From Allacma fusca (lineage: Eukaryota > Arthropoda > Collembola > Symphypleona > Sminthuridae), in contig OX359249.1 of NCBI GenBank assembly GCA_947179485.1, positions 35,760,250 to 35,824,249 of the forward strand: a stretch of DNA of 64,000 nucleotides. Direction: 5' to 3'. A program made the translations under genes and the position numbers. The number at the start of each line of letters is the position of its first letter. Positions within the stretch are counted from its first letter, which is position 1. The notes beneath the pieces are model-generated. The model worked only from the letters and a program-made list of their open reading frames with translations, made no database searches and was not told where the DNA came from. Below are positions 49,201 through 62,464 of the stretch, piece by piece.

Positions 49201-49466
49201 CACATTATAGCACAAGTTCTCCATCTACATACATAAGATATATCCTTCAAGCACCCTACTAACTAAGTGCCGAACCGAATTAGTCCGTTTTCAAAAGGAA
49301 AAAAAGGGGGGAAATAATACCTCTATACCGGTGGTTCACAGCACAAACTTTTGAGTGTGCGTGCAACTTTACACAAAAACGGAATCTTACTGGTGATTTA
49401 TCTTACCCTTTAGTACCTCTCAAACCTTAACCCTTTGGTTGTCAGTTGTCATTACGGTACAAACCC

Positions 49467-49472
49467 TTTATT
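49467..49472 (-). terminator. Poly(A) signal AATAAA for candidate terminal exon
   Basis: AATAAA on the minus strand, about 30 nt downstream of the stop codon of the frame at 49502-49690. The spacing is normal for a terminal exon with a very short 3' UTR. Confidence 0.4.
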
Positions 49473-49501
49473 AAACCCACACATGCTAAGTTTCCATACA
49501 T

Positions 49502-49690
49502 TTAACTTGAGCAGTGACTACCATGCTTGCATTCATAAATAGTGATTATTAGAGTCACACCGTCATCCCCACACTCCAGACGAACATCTTGGGGAAGCAG
49601 ACGACATGAGCTGTCAACCAAACGGATCCATCCTGTAGGTGTCACGTCAAGAAATCGTTTTCCTTCCAGCAGTACTTCGTACAAACGACA
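49502..49690 (-). CDS. Candidate terminal exon of an alternative transcript or nested gene
   Basis: I do not assign this with certainty. A frame of 62 codons follows an AG acceptor (GTCGGTAG before 49690). It encodes CRLYEVLLEGKRFLDVTPTG, then WIRLVDSSCRLLPQDVRLEC and GDDGVTLIITIYECKHGSHC, and ends in TAA. The sequence is well balanced and Cys-containing, unlike shadow frames. The ECGDDGVTLIITI part faintly recalls the start of a zona-pellucida domain, but that is weak. Entry in phase 0 would allow splicing from the RhoGEF exon 51690-51885, giving a truncated isoform. Alternatively it is the last exon of a nested gene. The acceptor polypyrimidine tract is poor. Confidence 0.4.
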   Translation of the reverse strand, partial: CRLYEVLLEGKRFLDVTPTGWIRLVDSSCRLLPQDVRLECGDDGVTLIITIYECKHGSHCSS

Positions 49691-50613
49691 CTACCGACAG
49701 CTACCATATCCGATTGCTGTTGATAGTAGATATGTACATATATATAGATATAAGTATATACCATATATTATATACAGAGTTATTTGGGTAGTGGGTAACA
49801 TGTACAATAATCATTATTCCATTTAAGACTGGATTTCAGCCTAAATAACACGCATTATCGATTAACGTTATCTGGGATTTTGTATTAAGTCAATAACGTC
49901 AGCCTACACTAAAAAAAAGTCAAACTAAAGGACCTTCAATGTAATAGAAAATCAGAGTTTCCTGACAATACACATTGACACATATTGTCATTGACAGTTA
50001 TCAGTCCAGGAAAGACAAATGCAAATATTAGTGCACACACATGTATCCATGTATTTGCACGGGAAGACAAGTGTGAATTGTATCTGCAGGATTATCCTGT
50101 TTAAACTGACACACGCTATTCTCTGGAAACTCTCGTGCTACTTGAGCAGTTCCCCGCTACTGATTCTTCCCATAAAAAATCACAAATGCCATACTCCCAG
50201 GAACTCACCATGAAATGGAACAAATTTAAGCCTGAGGACTATTACATAAATAAATGAAGCCGAAATAACTTTTCCCACCAAGACATTTATCTAAGTTTAA
50301 GGTGAAGAGTAAATAAATCATTCCTGTTCAAGTGTCACGTATGCAACTTACATAATTAGTTCAGTGTGTGTGGGTTAATCATGAAAGTAATGTAATTTAA
50401 GGGAACAGAGGAATTTTAGTTATGACATTAGTCCAGGTCCATGAATGTACATAATGGATGTGGGAAGAAGAGTTCCTCAGAAATTCTGACGAACATGACA
50501 AACCAAGTAGATACATAAGACGAATCTGTATATATAGGGGAATAATTTGCTGCAAAAACTTATAAACAATGGGATCGGTGCCGGTATAGAACAGGACAGA
50601 GAAAACAGTTACA

Positions 50614-50634
50614 TAATATATATATATATATATT
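50614..50634. repeat. (TA)n microsatellite
   Basis: About ten TA units. Confidence 0.88.
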
Positions 50635-51689
50635 ACAAGGAGAGAGCGATGAGCTAGTTCAATGTTTACATTATTAAAGAATGTGGAAAGTTCTCCGATC
50701 TTCCGAGTAGTTAGTATTTCTTATTAGTTCGTTCCATCATACCTATTAACCCATAATATCAAGTGTGAGGTGAAGGTTTCCACCCAATTATTTTTAGTGG
50801 TGCCCTTGGATACATAATTACTTGCTGTCAAAATACAATAAATACAGTTTTATAGTTCTTCTTCTGCCGCAATGATTTTACTAGATTTTGTAAATTCCCG
50901 TGCTTTGACGGAACGAAATTTCCTTTCTCTACACAGAGTCATTACCTTCCAACGACCCTTCTAATGTTACAAACCATGCGGTGCAAAAATATTATTTTCT
51001 CTCACGTTTTTCCCCGGAGTGATAAATGGAAAAGGTCGTAAAAAAACGAAACCATGGAGTAGCATGGGTTTGCAAGTTTTTTCGATCACTGAATGCTGGG
51101 CATTGCTGGGTTGCTCGGCGGGGGGTAACAAAAATTGACTGCAGATTCGGATTTAAATTTCCTTTTACCTTGATTAACGCAGAAAAGTAAGGAATAAATG
51201 AAGATTATGAGTAGCCAATAATTCCATGAATACTTAAATATTGCCACAGAGTACAATCTAATGAGATACAGGTATGCATAGACATATGGACGCATATAGG
51301 GATGACGGACACTCCCCAGGATTGTTGTATCCATTGCAGGGAACCGAAACAATGAAAGAAGACTTGTAGAAGTGCCTTATCTTATACCTATAAGTATATA
51401 AATTACTTTGAAATGCAAATGAGACAAACTAATTTGATTAGTTGTAAAATAAGCTAGGATAATTTCATGAAATTCTGAACCTCCTGCAGGCACAAAGCCG
51501 GGAGTAATGTAAAATAACACACTAGTTCCACACAAGTGTAAAGTGTGCATGGGAGTAGAGATTCTGCATTAAAACGCACGCATACTTTTGTCTAAGTAAG
51601 TAAAGTAGTACGGTGACTAAAAATCGTCCGTAAGATAGATTAAATAGATAGAGGTGTAATAGCAAGAGAGAATTTAAGAGAGAACTTAC

Positions 51690-51885
51690 CTCCTTTTTAT
51701 CGCGGTAGTAAGCCTTACGTCGCTTTAATTTTGAAGAACGCTTACTATTTCCTGTGGATGATGAGCCTAGGGTGTTACAATGAAACGAACTAAGGGAACC
51801 ACCACGGGTAGGAGGTTTAGAAGAAATATTTGACCCATTTTCCGAATTGCTGTTTCCACGAGAACTTAAATGGCTAGAATTTAAC
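51690..51885 (-). CDS. PLEKHG5: RhoGEF exon: Ser/Asn-rich and basic N-terminal region
   Basis: An exon of 196 nt (1 nt plus 65 codons), ending in phase 0, acceptor TTTTCAG and donor GTAAGT. It encodes LNSSHLSSRGNSNSENGS, then a Ser/Gly/Thr-rich middle, and ends GNSKRSSKLKRRKAYYRDKKE. The basic tail resembles the vertebrate PLEKHG5 stretch TGLKLSKKKARRR that precedes the Ras-binding-like domain, and it is a plausible membrane- or nucleus-directing basic patch (inference). The two flanking introns are about 2.2 kb and 11 to 33 kb. Confidence 0.82.
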
Positions 51886-54102
51886 CTGAAAAGTAAAAGT
51901 AATTAACATATATTTAGCTTCTTTGCCCGCATACATCTGCTCATAAAATCTTAAATGTTCTCTCATGTACATAAGGACACACATCTGCACCTCTCCTTGG
52001 GGTTCATGAAAAACAGCATCTCATACCCATGAGTCTCCGCTGTATCTACACATGACTGAGGCATCTACATTCAGGATAGCTTTTAACACGAAGAGCTCTG
52101 CAGGTTGCACCAGAAAATCCTTCATGCTTATTCAAGTCTTACTGTATTGCCTGGTAATTGCTACAAGAACTAACAATACGAAGAGTTTTACCGAGTAGGA
52201 AACGTACGTGAACGGGAAATAAGATAGTCCATAAACCCAAAACTGTGGAAGTGTACAGTGAGGAAGAGAGATTTCACGAAGGAATGACAACAACAGAACT
52301 TATTGTCGGGAGTATGAAGCTAGAGAATTACAATGCTAATGGCAATGCCAGGGTTGAAATAACCCGAAAAGAAGTTAGTCGCCTATGCTCTGTCTAACAT
52401 TACTCGGTTACTCGATTAGACTCGAGGGAATTTCACTGGGTTCAATGGAGATATTTTATGACGTACCATATGTAGCTACTTCGGTTAGAAAAATTGCGTA
52501 GGCAAAAATCAATGCTAACCAAATAGCTTTTGTGTACAGGCAAAACCCGTCCGTCAATTTCTCCACAGGGGCAATTCATAAAACCACTGATCCCTATTGA
52601 CAATACTCATGGCATTTTACAAGTTGAGGATCAACATGAGTTGTCTACCAATATAGACTGGAAGTCAGTTAAAAGACTCATTGTGTACGAATAAGGGAAT
52701 TTGAGCTAGCACACAGAGACAAACGTTCCGCCTAACATTCCCCTAATAGGCGCCATAAATTTCCAGATGATGTACACGTTCCTCTTCACCATCTGTCCAA
52801 ACACTAATGACCACGCTTCCTCACTGTCTTCGCTACGGATGTATTTGTGTGCGTGTGTGGTGTGTGTGTCTGTTGGTACGAGGAACTTGAAAATGAATTT
52901 AGTATGCGATTGAGACGAGGAGAGCATTTAATGAGTGAGATGAATTCACAAAAAAGTAAGATCCTGCAAAATTATGAAAACTAAAAGTTTTGGAAATTCT
53001 CCAGATGCAAAAGGCTGTAATTTATTGATATAATTTCAAAAGCTGACAAAATATTTCACTTGGTTTCCTCTCGGTCACAGCTGCTGAAAATGGAGATTTC
53101 CAAGAGAGCAAGTTCGACGAGGAAATCTATTCAACATGGTAAGGTTAGTTTGCCAAGCTGAAGAAAATATTCAACTAATCCCCTGTCAAAAGTCTCTAAG
53201 TGAAGAAAAACGATGCTAACTTTTAGCACGGAAAAAGTAAAGAAACCTGTACTAAGTTTTGAGCTTTAGACACCGTAAAGCTAATAATACCGGAAGCTAT
53301 AGCCCATCTTTTCACACATTGAAACCTCCTATTTTCATACATATAAAAGGCACCTGTACATACTCTAATTAATGTTAAGATTTCCGCAACCTTCAAAGAT
53401 TATTAACGTCCTTTTATGCCAATCCTTGCTTGCCAATTCTCTGGGGAGAAAACTGGCCATATTTTCTTCGATTTTCAAGTCTTTCATAAATCCTCTGAAA
53501 TGAATACATTTCACTGTAATTACGAACTCTTAACTATTCTGAGGGTTCCGCCTGTATTCCGAGAGTCAACAAATAAAGCTCGTGCTAAAAATCTTCTAAT
53601 ATCTGAGAATTTTGGAAGTTCTCTTCCAAGAACCCCTAAGCCCTCTTCCCATGAATACACAAAAAATGATCACACTGGAAGATCAAATCAATCTCCTAAA
53701 GTTTACTCTTGGACTCAAAATGGCACGGATGTGATCATTGCAAAGCGGAGCATCCAGTCACAAAATGGGCAAGATATCCATGTTTGTTCATAATACTCTG
53801 CCATCGTAATCTTAAGCAAAATCCAACGATAGGACGTTTATCACTCGTCTCCTATGCATTCGTCGATCTTCAATCAGAATCAGAATCTCCCAGTTCTTTG
53901 TAACGGTACTTGTTTTCAAGCCCTATGCAAACTCATCCGTTCTGTAGACAACCACGTAAATATCAAAAGAGCCTGGGTATTACTTTTCCATGACACAGAG
54001 CTCCACGAAATGTGTAGACACTAAAGAGGCACGAGTGATATTTTTTACAATTTCAGGAAGAGGAGACAGAGAGAAAGAGAGAGGTTTTGCGAATTGGCTT
54101 AC
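51886..54102 (-). other. Intron, 2.2 kb
   Basis: Holds GT-rich sequence near 52850 and a possible decayed BEL/Pao-like gag fragment on the plus strand (53416-53903). No other feature is seen. Confidence 0.75.
53416..53903 (+). pseudogene. Possible decayed BEL/Pao-type Gag fragment
   Basis: Two overlapping plus-strand frames (53416-53793, then 53709-53903) read as protein-like but in different phases, suggesting a frameshift around 53709. The second contains CDHCKAEHPVTKW, which resembles the C-x2-C-x3-H-x4-C knuckle of BEL/Pao Gag with the last Cys replaced by Trp. No protease, RT or LTR is visible nearby. The fragment is opposite in strand to the host gene and inside an intron. The resemblance rests on one motif, so chance cannot be excluded. 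Confidence 0.27.
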
Positions 54103-54223
54103 GTTCTACTGGGAGTCCGTAGTATTGGCGAATAACCTCTGAGACTCTCTTCTTCGTCACAATCCGAGAGAACAGATGGAGCTGTGTCTTTCTTACTTTT
54201 TCCTGTTGACTTGCCTCCCTCTG
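54103..54223 (-). CDS. PLEKHG5: RhoGEF exon: acidic/Ser-rich N-terminal region
   Basis: An exon of 121 nt (2 nt, 39 codons, 2 nt), acceptor ATTTTAG and donor GTAAGC. It encodes EGGKSTGKSKKDTAPSVLSD, then CDEEESLRGYSPILRTPSR. The overhangs form Ala with the upstream exon and Thr with the downstream exon. The acidic DEEE run followed by SPILRTPSR suggests proline-directed phosphorylation sites (inference). Vertebrate PLEKHG5 has an acidic EEEEEES run at a similar position. Confidence 0.78.
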
Positions 54224-57200
54224 CTAAAATAAATAGAATAAAATTATTTCACATTAGTTAAAGTCCATTTCATGGTTACAACACTTACGGTTCTTAATTA
54301 GCCTTTCAAACGAGTGCTTTCACTCTTAGATTAAATATTTTACTCACGTATTAAAATGGATTTGAAACTCAGAGACAAAAAGTAACGATGAAAAAAATAT
54401 ACAATAAAATTAAGTTAAATACTAGTGTTTGTATTTGACTTGACTTTTATCCAGACACGCGTACATTCATTGCCTGCTTACTAACTTTAGTTCACAATCG
54501 GCGTAAATCGAATAACTGTAACTACCGTAGATGTATCATACATGGACGTTGCGAATGTTTACCCCATTAAACATACCCTGATTTAAACCTAATAAACCAG
54601 AAACCCTTTTTCCAAGCTTTCCCAAACATGCATTCTAGTATTTTGAAATTATGAAATTGATATATGAATATAATACTGATTCTATGAATTGTATGAATGA
54701 AAAATGTAGAGTTATGTTAAGTATGATATACTCACAGCAAATAGCAATGACTTACACAGAAGACAGAAATTGTAAGTACGGCACACTTTGAAAAAATTTG
54801 AAAGGTAAGATTTCATGACGCTGTTTAACCCGTGCCAGCACTAATCAAGCGTACACGCGATTGTGAATTAGTATTCCCTAAGGTTCTCTGGAACAAAGGA
54901 GCAGTAAAAAGCCTCAGACGGATAAAAGATCTCATCACATTAGCTCATGAGAAAATAAAGTAAAGCTACATACCCCCGTCGCTAAATGATGTGGAGCAGG
55001 GCAGAAGCCATTGTTATGATACGATTCCCATTATTTGTAACCTGTATGTCATCTCCCTCTAATGGTACTGTACTACTCAATTCTGCCTTTTCTATAGATA
55101 CACATTGCCTACACACAGGTTTTGTTTCATTTTAATCAATGGTGTTACTCGGTACCGTACCACATAATTCGGCGTCTCGAACAAAGTCTATACCCCTGTG
55201 AGTTTACACATATCAAGAGAGTAGGAAAATTATACGGTAAAATCTAGCTTTTTGATTTCGTCTTGCTGATTCTATTTGTTCCCACGACTCTGAATACTAC
55301 TGAATAGAAAAGAGTTTCATAATAAGTCACTTTGCCTTAGCTCCCTAACGTGTTCACCTATTAAATTGAATTCTTTCTCAGAACTTAAGTACCTAATCCA
55401 AGAACGTCAATGTATTTATTCGGGTATTTAGCATGTCAATGATTCCCTTAAAGTTTTCTTTCGTGTGCCATGAACACAAGCTCCGAGTTTCTTGAGTGCT
55501 GAGTACTGTAAATGTGAATAAAGGAAAGTCAGCGCCAGTAACGAGCCAGTTTATTCTACAGAATGAACGCATCCATTGCCTCGTTGTCTATGGCCTGTCA
55601 GTTAAAGCACTGTTACTTACTGTTTATTGCTCTCCATTAACTCGTCAATTATTGATGTTAGGTTAAAGTAACATTAGTGAGAATAGTTTCTTTCCTTTAT
55701 TTCTTTCGGGGTTTACAAGGAACGTCAAACTGTTGGCTGTATATTTACCTCAGCCGGCTGGCTGGTTACATATCTACGAAATAAAAATTACGGCATGAGA
55801 AGGTTCATTTTTGCGGGTTCTTTCCATCTCTTTCCTTCGTTGGATCAGAACATGAACCTTGCCAAATTTTTATATCATCCAACAACTGAAGTATTCGACA
55901 ATATCTAATTAACTTGAAAAAATCAACTTCAGTTGCATTAATTTGTATAATTATTACTCAGGAATCCTGAGTCAGGATAGCTGTAAAGGAACATATATGA
56001 AAGTACAAGGCATCAATCATTGTCTGGGCTACTCCGTCCCTTTTTAATTACCTTCGTTATTCCCCATATCTTTCTAGCAAGATAATAACTATGAACCAAA
56101 TTAATGTACAAAAAGTACACATTCAAGAAAACTAAGAGACTGGTTTGCAACACATCTGTTAACTTGGTTTAACCAATCTAAAGTTCACGTTTTAAAGGTT
56201 AAGTACATTATGTTGCAATGTTTAATTACAAGCATACAGTAATTTTTGAGCAAAAATATTTCCCTGCAGGGTTTTCCGACAACATGCACGACTTTAATGA
56301 GTAGTCATATGCTTATTTTAGCTACAGATCATTGAGACTATGAACCTTGGAGTTTCAAAAACTTGGTAAGCTAAACAACGATATCGATGGTGGTTTCTGA
56401 AGCTATCATCTGCGTTTCATGACTTCACCAAATTCTTTTGAGACAATTTAACCCCTACTCCTTTCCTCCCTCAACCTTGTTTAGTATTGCATTGGATGAC
56501 TACCAAAGAACCTATACCCACATTCACTTATGTACATCAACAATTATCATACTCGTCACTTCAGCACATCAAAGCATACAAGCCAGATATTACAGCAAAT
56601 AGAATTTTAGCTTAAAAAAATTACGTCACAATGGAAAAGGATGAAAAAATAGATGAGTGACGTCGAGGGGAAACTAAAGGCTTCGCAATGTTTTCAACAA
56701 TGAGTATATCATATGTGATCATTTCGTTGGAGTCAAAAAGATTGCAAAACCATTTATGTAAGTAGCTTTCTTACACTTTTGTTGAGTCAAATAAATTAAC
56801 TTCACGTTTAGATTTTCAATTCTTTCAGTTCTCAATCTCGACGACTCTTTGACAATAATGTGAAAAGTGAGAATAGTTAAAACGGAACCGTAGGTGTGTC
56901 GTCACAATTCTCCGTCTATTCAAGTAAAAATGAGTCTGTAGTCTCAGAATGTGTACTGAATCTACGGCTGAGCATAAGTTTAACCTGTCTAAATGTGCTG
57001 AGCTCATTCCTCGTAAAATCTTTTACATATGAGTCAGAAACAGTTTACCTAAACACAATTTTGAACATGAAACTACGGAAAACCTACACGTAACATTAGT
57101 GACTTAATGTTTAAGAATTCTCGTGACCGCTGGACTTCGTGATCTATTCAAAGAAAAAGCTAAGTTTAAAAGCAGATTTCCCCCAAAAAAGTTTTAAAAT

Positions 57201-59840
57201 AATGTTATACTATTTTAAATTCCACTGCAATCAAGTTAATACAAAAGTAAGATTTTGAGAGTACTTCTTGAGCAAGCTAGAGAACAGGGTCAGCCTAATT
57301 AAGATGGTCGGTTGTAATGACAGTGGTTAACAAAGTAAAATTACAGTGAAGAAGAAGGAACTTTTGTAATACCTATGTATGCTATGACAATCAAGCATGA
57401 GCGTGATTAGCAATAAACTAACTTAAAATCAATATTTTTTTTAATGCGCTAATAACACCAGGAAGCTGTTGTAATACAGAAGGTGCTCAAGCTACTCAAT
57501 ATAAAGTCTTATAAAGACTTCATCAAATCACTGAAAAACAAAACAATCCAACTCTTTCAATTTTATCAACAAAATCAGAAGGTAAAAATCACTTTTAATG
57601 ATGTTTTCATTGAGATTATTGATTGTATTTCACGTGAGGAAAAGAAAACGTCCCATTGATATACCATCAATGATAAGATATGGCTCAGGTTAATTGCTAC
57701 AGTTACTTGATTTACGCATTATTGGAATCACAAACATAAACCTACTAACATGCCATGTTTTTCTACATGATCTACAAGCCCTCTGGGCGAGACGTAATGC
57801 TAATTACAATTTATTATTCAAGAGTTGGGGTTATATGCACATCATTTATCCGTGACTGCATGAATTGCAAGTTGAACCAGCAGGGGTAATGTTGAATGTA
57901 TGAGAAACTTACAAGATATGCAACTAAGACAAACTGGATTAAAAAATAACAAAGTATAACGGGATCTTCTTGTCTTGTTTAGTAGACAACAATGAGTCTC
58001 GAATTCTGCACTGCACGGTAAAACATGTTATCTAAAACCTTACTCTGTCGTGTAGTCATTACAAGTAAGTACTGGTTTGCCAGCAACAATAACATATCAA
58101 CAGTTTTCCCAACCCATGTGGTTCAATTGAGGCTGTGTTCACTGTCTACACTAATACTTCTTACGTAACTGGCTTAGAAGCATCCTTTAAAGGGAGTATA
58201 GCTCATATTTATACACTACACAGTATATAGAGAATTTATAGAATTTATAGGGGGGACGATGGATTTTATTTCTACTTGAGTTACAAGAATCTAAACGAGA
58301 TAATTTTTTTTAAATACATCTCACATGTTACTTCCTCGAGAATTTACACGGTGTCATTAACACCCTATTCTTATTAGTTTCATTGTATGCACACTAATTG
58401 AGATTTTCATTTCACAGATTTCTGCTAATTTATATAATTTCGAAAGTAACTGCAATCACTGCAAGCGTTCAGCGGATAATTTATTTAGAAACTAACGCCG
58501 AGAAAACATTATGGCTTTGCATCAGGAGCTCATCTCATAGTTTACACCCTAAGTTCCTCGGACGACTTCAAAATACGCAAGAGAAAATACTAGCCATTTG
58601 TTATTTTTCCTGGCATAGATAGTTCAGGGTACAAACAGTGGTATGTCTTTTTACTCAAACAAATAATGGTATTTAATTTAAAACAAAAATCGGTATTGAA
58701 CTAAGGCAATAGTGACTTCCTATTAGTAATCAATATTGCTTTCATTGCAGTTAGCAAAAACCTTCACGCCTAAATTGTAACTGCCAACTGATGGTAAATA
58801 AATAGTGAATTTTCAATGGGATTCTTGTTCGCTAATACAATTGCATAAGTACTCCTAGTTCTCTACTACCTACGACAGTACAAACTTCGCGACACTGAAA
58901 ATACATTCTTTATTCTTTTTCAAGCTGACTGCTAATGAAAATTAAATGTCCTCATTTTTATACACACAGCAATGGACCCATCAACAGATTCGAAAATGCA
59001 TAGCAGGTTGTGATTCACTGCATCGAGAAACTGCAAATATAAAGGTTTTTTCAAGTCAACTATTCCCTAAGACTGATAATCACAGGTATTTTGAATTGAA
59101 TGCTGTCAGCACCACTTCATTAGCGCTGAGCTTAGTAAGATGAGATTAACCTGAAGGGGAACCACAAGATCTGCTAAAAATTGAATTATAACTTGAGATA
59201 AAATGTTTGAAAACATTCTTACAGGATAGTTTCAAATCCAAGTTCACCTTTTTTCATATTTTCTAAATGTTGTACAAACTACTGGTGACTGTAGTGACTA
59301 ATTTTTCATACAAAAAAAGTTGTTCCTACTATTCTAGCAATTAATGTGTCTCCTTTTTCTTCCGCTGTCTTAGTTTTGTACTCACTTAGAGCGTACAAAG
59401 TTTCGTATTTGACAAGGACTAGGTGCGTACGTGCATGTAAAAATGCTGGGCTGCTTGGTATCAAAACTTTAATCACGTCACGTTATTATAGCCAACAAAA
59501 TCAGATTACGCAATGTCGGAACTAAATTAAGACCAACCTATGGGATTCATTCTTGAGACCCGATTCTAGCTAACAAGCTCTACTGAATCCGATCATTACT
59601 GATGGGTAAATACCAACTACCTTAGTCGTGCCGCCGTAATCAGATTGCGCTCTACCTTATACCTTATACACACAAAAACTAGCCAAAGGTCAATAGTCAG
59701 TTCACAGTATTAACAAAAATATTCAGATTCATTACTTTCAATTAGGTATCGCAGATTTGCTAATTACATCATTCAGCACAACCAAGTTATACGCAAAACA
59801 GAATCACCAGCATTACATATTAAAAATGAGGCATACGAAC
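54224..59840 (-). other. Intron, 5.6 kb
   Basis: AT-rich sequence without long simple repeats. Short frames (56825-57007, 56896-57093, 58398-58622, 58946-59143) lack any recognisable similarity. I see no mobile-element termini. Confidence 0.7.
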
Positions 59841-59985
59841 CTAGAAGTCCATCAAACGGTATTGACCGCTGGTGCTGAAATGGGGCAGGGAGGAAGCCGT
59901 AGTCATCCGTTGAACCACTACAAATGTTAACACTGACCCGTTCTGATTGCTCGACTTTTCCAGTCTCTGGTTGTTTGTTTGAGCA
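59841..59985 (-). CDS. PLEKHG5: RhoGEF exon: N-terminal region
   Basis: An exon of 145 nt (48 codons plus 1 nt), entering in phase 0, acceptor GTTTTCAG. The donor is GTTCGT, weaker than the others in this gene. It encodes CSNKQPETGKVEQSERVSVN, then ICSGSTDDYGFLPAPF, and ends RSIPFDGLL. The one-base overhang completes an Ala codon with the next exon. The frame stays open upstream through the acceptor, but without ATG, so this is not the first exon. The N-terminal Cys/His segment of vertebrate PLEKHG5 is not evident. Confidence 0.68.
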
Positions 59986-62464
59986 CTGAAAACAAAAAGA
60001 TTTGTAAATACAACGGTACTGAAGATTACAATAATCTACATAAAGTAACAATAATGATACAGCACACAAAACATAACAGTGTGTCAAATCATCTTATACA
60101 ACTTATTTATACAGTGGAAACCGTTCAAAGAAAGTAGCAGCGTACATAAGAACTGCCCGAAAATGTAGTGTATGCAGGTGAATCGTGCATATGTAGTTTA
60201 CCATTTTTAATGAAGGAGCATATCAAATACGCTCGCATTGCAAATTTTCAGCTTATTACTCATTACATGCTAATTATGTTTTAATCCCCTGAATATTTAT
60301 TCTGTGTAGCTCAGCCAGCTAGAATTTACAAACAACAGTGTTAGCAATAAGAATAAACTCATTCAAAGCGCATCCTTTCATCGACTTATTATGGCATGTT
60401 CAGCATTCGAAACCATGCATAATCATGAGATTTGCACAATTAATTACATAAAATGCGGTTCCACAATTGTGCATATGCTACTTCCCTCCTATAATTCAAA
60501 ACCAAAATCCAGCAGGAACAGACAACTTAACAAACTAACCACACCAGAGTGCTTGCTCCAAGGGCAGAGGCCCACACTAACTTTTAACAACTTTGTTTAC
60601 AGGCTCAACATAATACTTAACTGCAACGATGCTCACATCCCTCCCAATCCCACATAATAATCGAAATTTTTAATCTATTACTATTTAATCCCACCTCTTA
60701 CCATCACTGTGGGCGAGAAGGTATTGAAAATCCCTGTATTCCAAAAAATTATTTGAAAACGTAAAATTTGATAACCAGGAAGCCGCCCAAACATTAGCTG
60801 ATCAAAAAAGACAATGTATGATAATACTATACATGTAGTCTTGCACCACATCTGGCTCAATCACATTTTCATGCAGATAATTTTGTGGGAGAAAACAACT
60901 AAGGTCCATGAAATAACCATATTAATCAGTTCTGTAATGTATCAGTGCCTCTAGGATTGTCACTTGGTTATTAAGTTACCCACAAAGTTCAGTAACTACC
61001 ATCATTTCCAACGGAATGATACCAGCCCAAAATCATAAACAAAGTACTCAATGACAACATTCCGGTAGCGTTTGTAATAAACTGACCTTCCATGAGTGAC
61101 GGCAGCATTAGCTGTTTTCGAATAAAAACAATTTTTTTTTACTATGAATCCACACTATTCAAATATAACTTTCTACTACCTGTGTACCTCTCCTACAAAA
61201 GAAATTACGGCACTGACCATAAGTAATGCTCTCCACAAGATACACAATAAGTTGGACAAAATCTGGCTTATCATTTCAATACCCGGAAGAAACACCCATT
61301 TTTAATCCTGAAGAACCCTGAAATTTCGTGAGAATCAGCTCTTCATAATGAGTAATCTCTCCTGAATAAGTAATGCAAAGATGTCCTGTAACACTCTGCA
61401 GTATTAGTAACTAGAAAAGAAGCAATTGTTTCAATAAACAGATATACATACAAGTGATACCTTTCAAGACAAGACATATGAATGTGAAACAATGTGACTT
61501 TGCTCGTATTTATCGCTTCATTAACATAAGTTAAGCGTAAGTTAGCACTTTCGCCTTTCAATACTTGACAAGGCAGTTTCATTTTCGCTTTTTGGCTCGA
61601 ATGGGCTGTACTTGGTTATCACATTTTGTAAACAGCTACGTAAATTGGGTTGACATCTTTAGCGCTACCCGACTCATACCTTCAAACAAAAGTTATAGAC
61701 ATATCTTTTTTTATACCACCATGCAGTGAACAAGGTCCCCAACCAGCCGAACAAACTTCATCATTCCACACTGCTTATGGCTTGAGATTGGGTGTATACA
61801 AAATAACAACCCCACTAATCCCTACCATACAACAATAATAACTAACACGAAAATAACAATAAGGTCAGATCATTGAGATCCATGAATAGCATTAGAATAT
61901 TTGATGCATTTCTATTTTAAAATGATACCGTCATAAATCTGCAAATTTCATATTTTTACACCCAGACAAGGAGGAATGTCTACTAGTGTCCATAGTCACA
62001 CACAGCCCCAGCCATGGTGAGCACTCTCGCATCCCAAGACCCATGATGAGAGCCCCAGGGTGGAAGGCTTAGTCAAGGTTTTTTAAATCTTTATGACGAT
62101 TTCCCTTTCTATTCCAAGAGATCTCTTTTTGGCAGCATACCTCACCACAACAGGACTCACAAATCATCGATTAATTTTCCATGATACTTGAAAGAAACAG
62201 TCTCAGGAATGGGACACCAGCCACAGGCCACAGTCAACCACATGTAATTCTACACGGACAAGTAAACACACAATTTTGTTAGGATTCCCTCACCCATGCT
62301 CACACTTATTGACACTAGTCCCAACTATACCTCCTCATGCTTACACCTGCTGCGTGCCTCAAAACATTAGCTATCGAGAGGAAAGCTGTAATTACTAAAT
62401 TATTAAAATTAACCTGTAAAATTCTAATTCAACCGCACTCAATTTAAGGCAATGACCGATCTAC
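59986..62464 (-). other. Intron, 2.5 kb
   Basis: No gene recognised. A plus-strand frame at 60391-60657 has no family resemblance. Confidence 0.6.

Larger units (their letters stand above)
40697..51689 (-). other. Giant intron, distal part, 11 kb
   Basis: Contains a candidate terminal exon (49502-49690), a Helitron-like 3' end (47965-47992), CA repeats (41895, 47710), a CTT repeat (42428), C runs (45469, 46284) and TA repeats (49188, 50614). A plus-strand frame at 43091-43393 reads protein-like, but I cannot assign it. Confidence 0.7.

Noticed and set aside
59636-59680. Second tRNA-like segment (GGTAGAGCGC on the minus strand)
   Set aside because: Only ten bases match, with no arms or B box around them.
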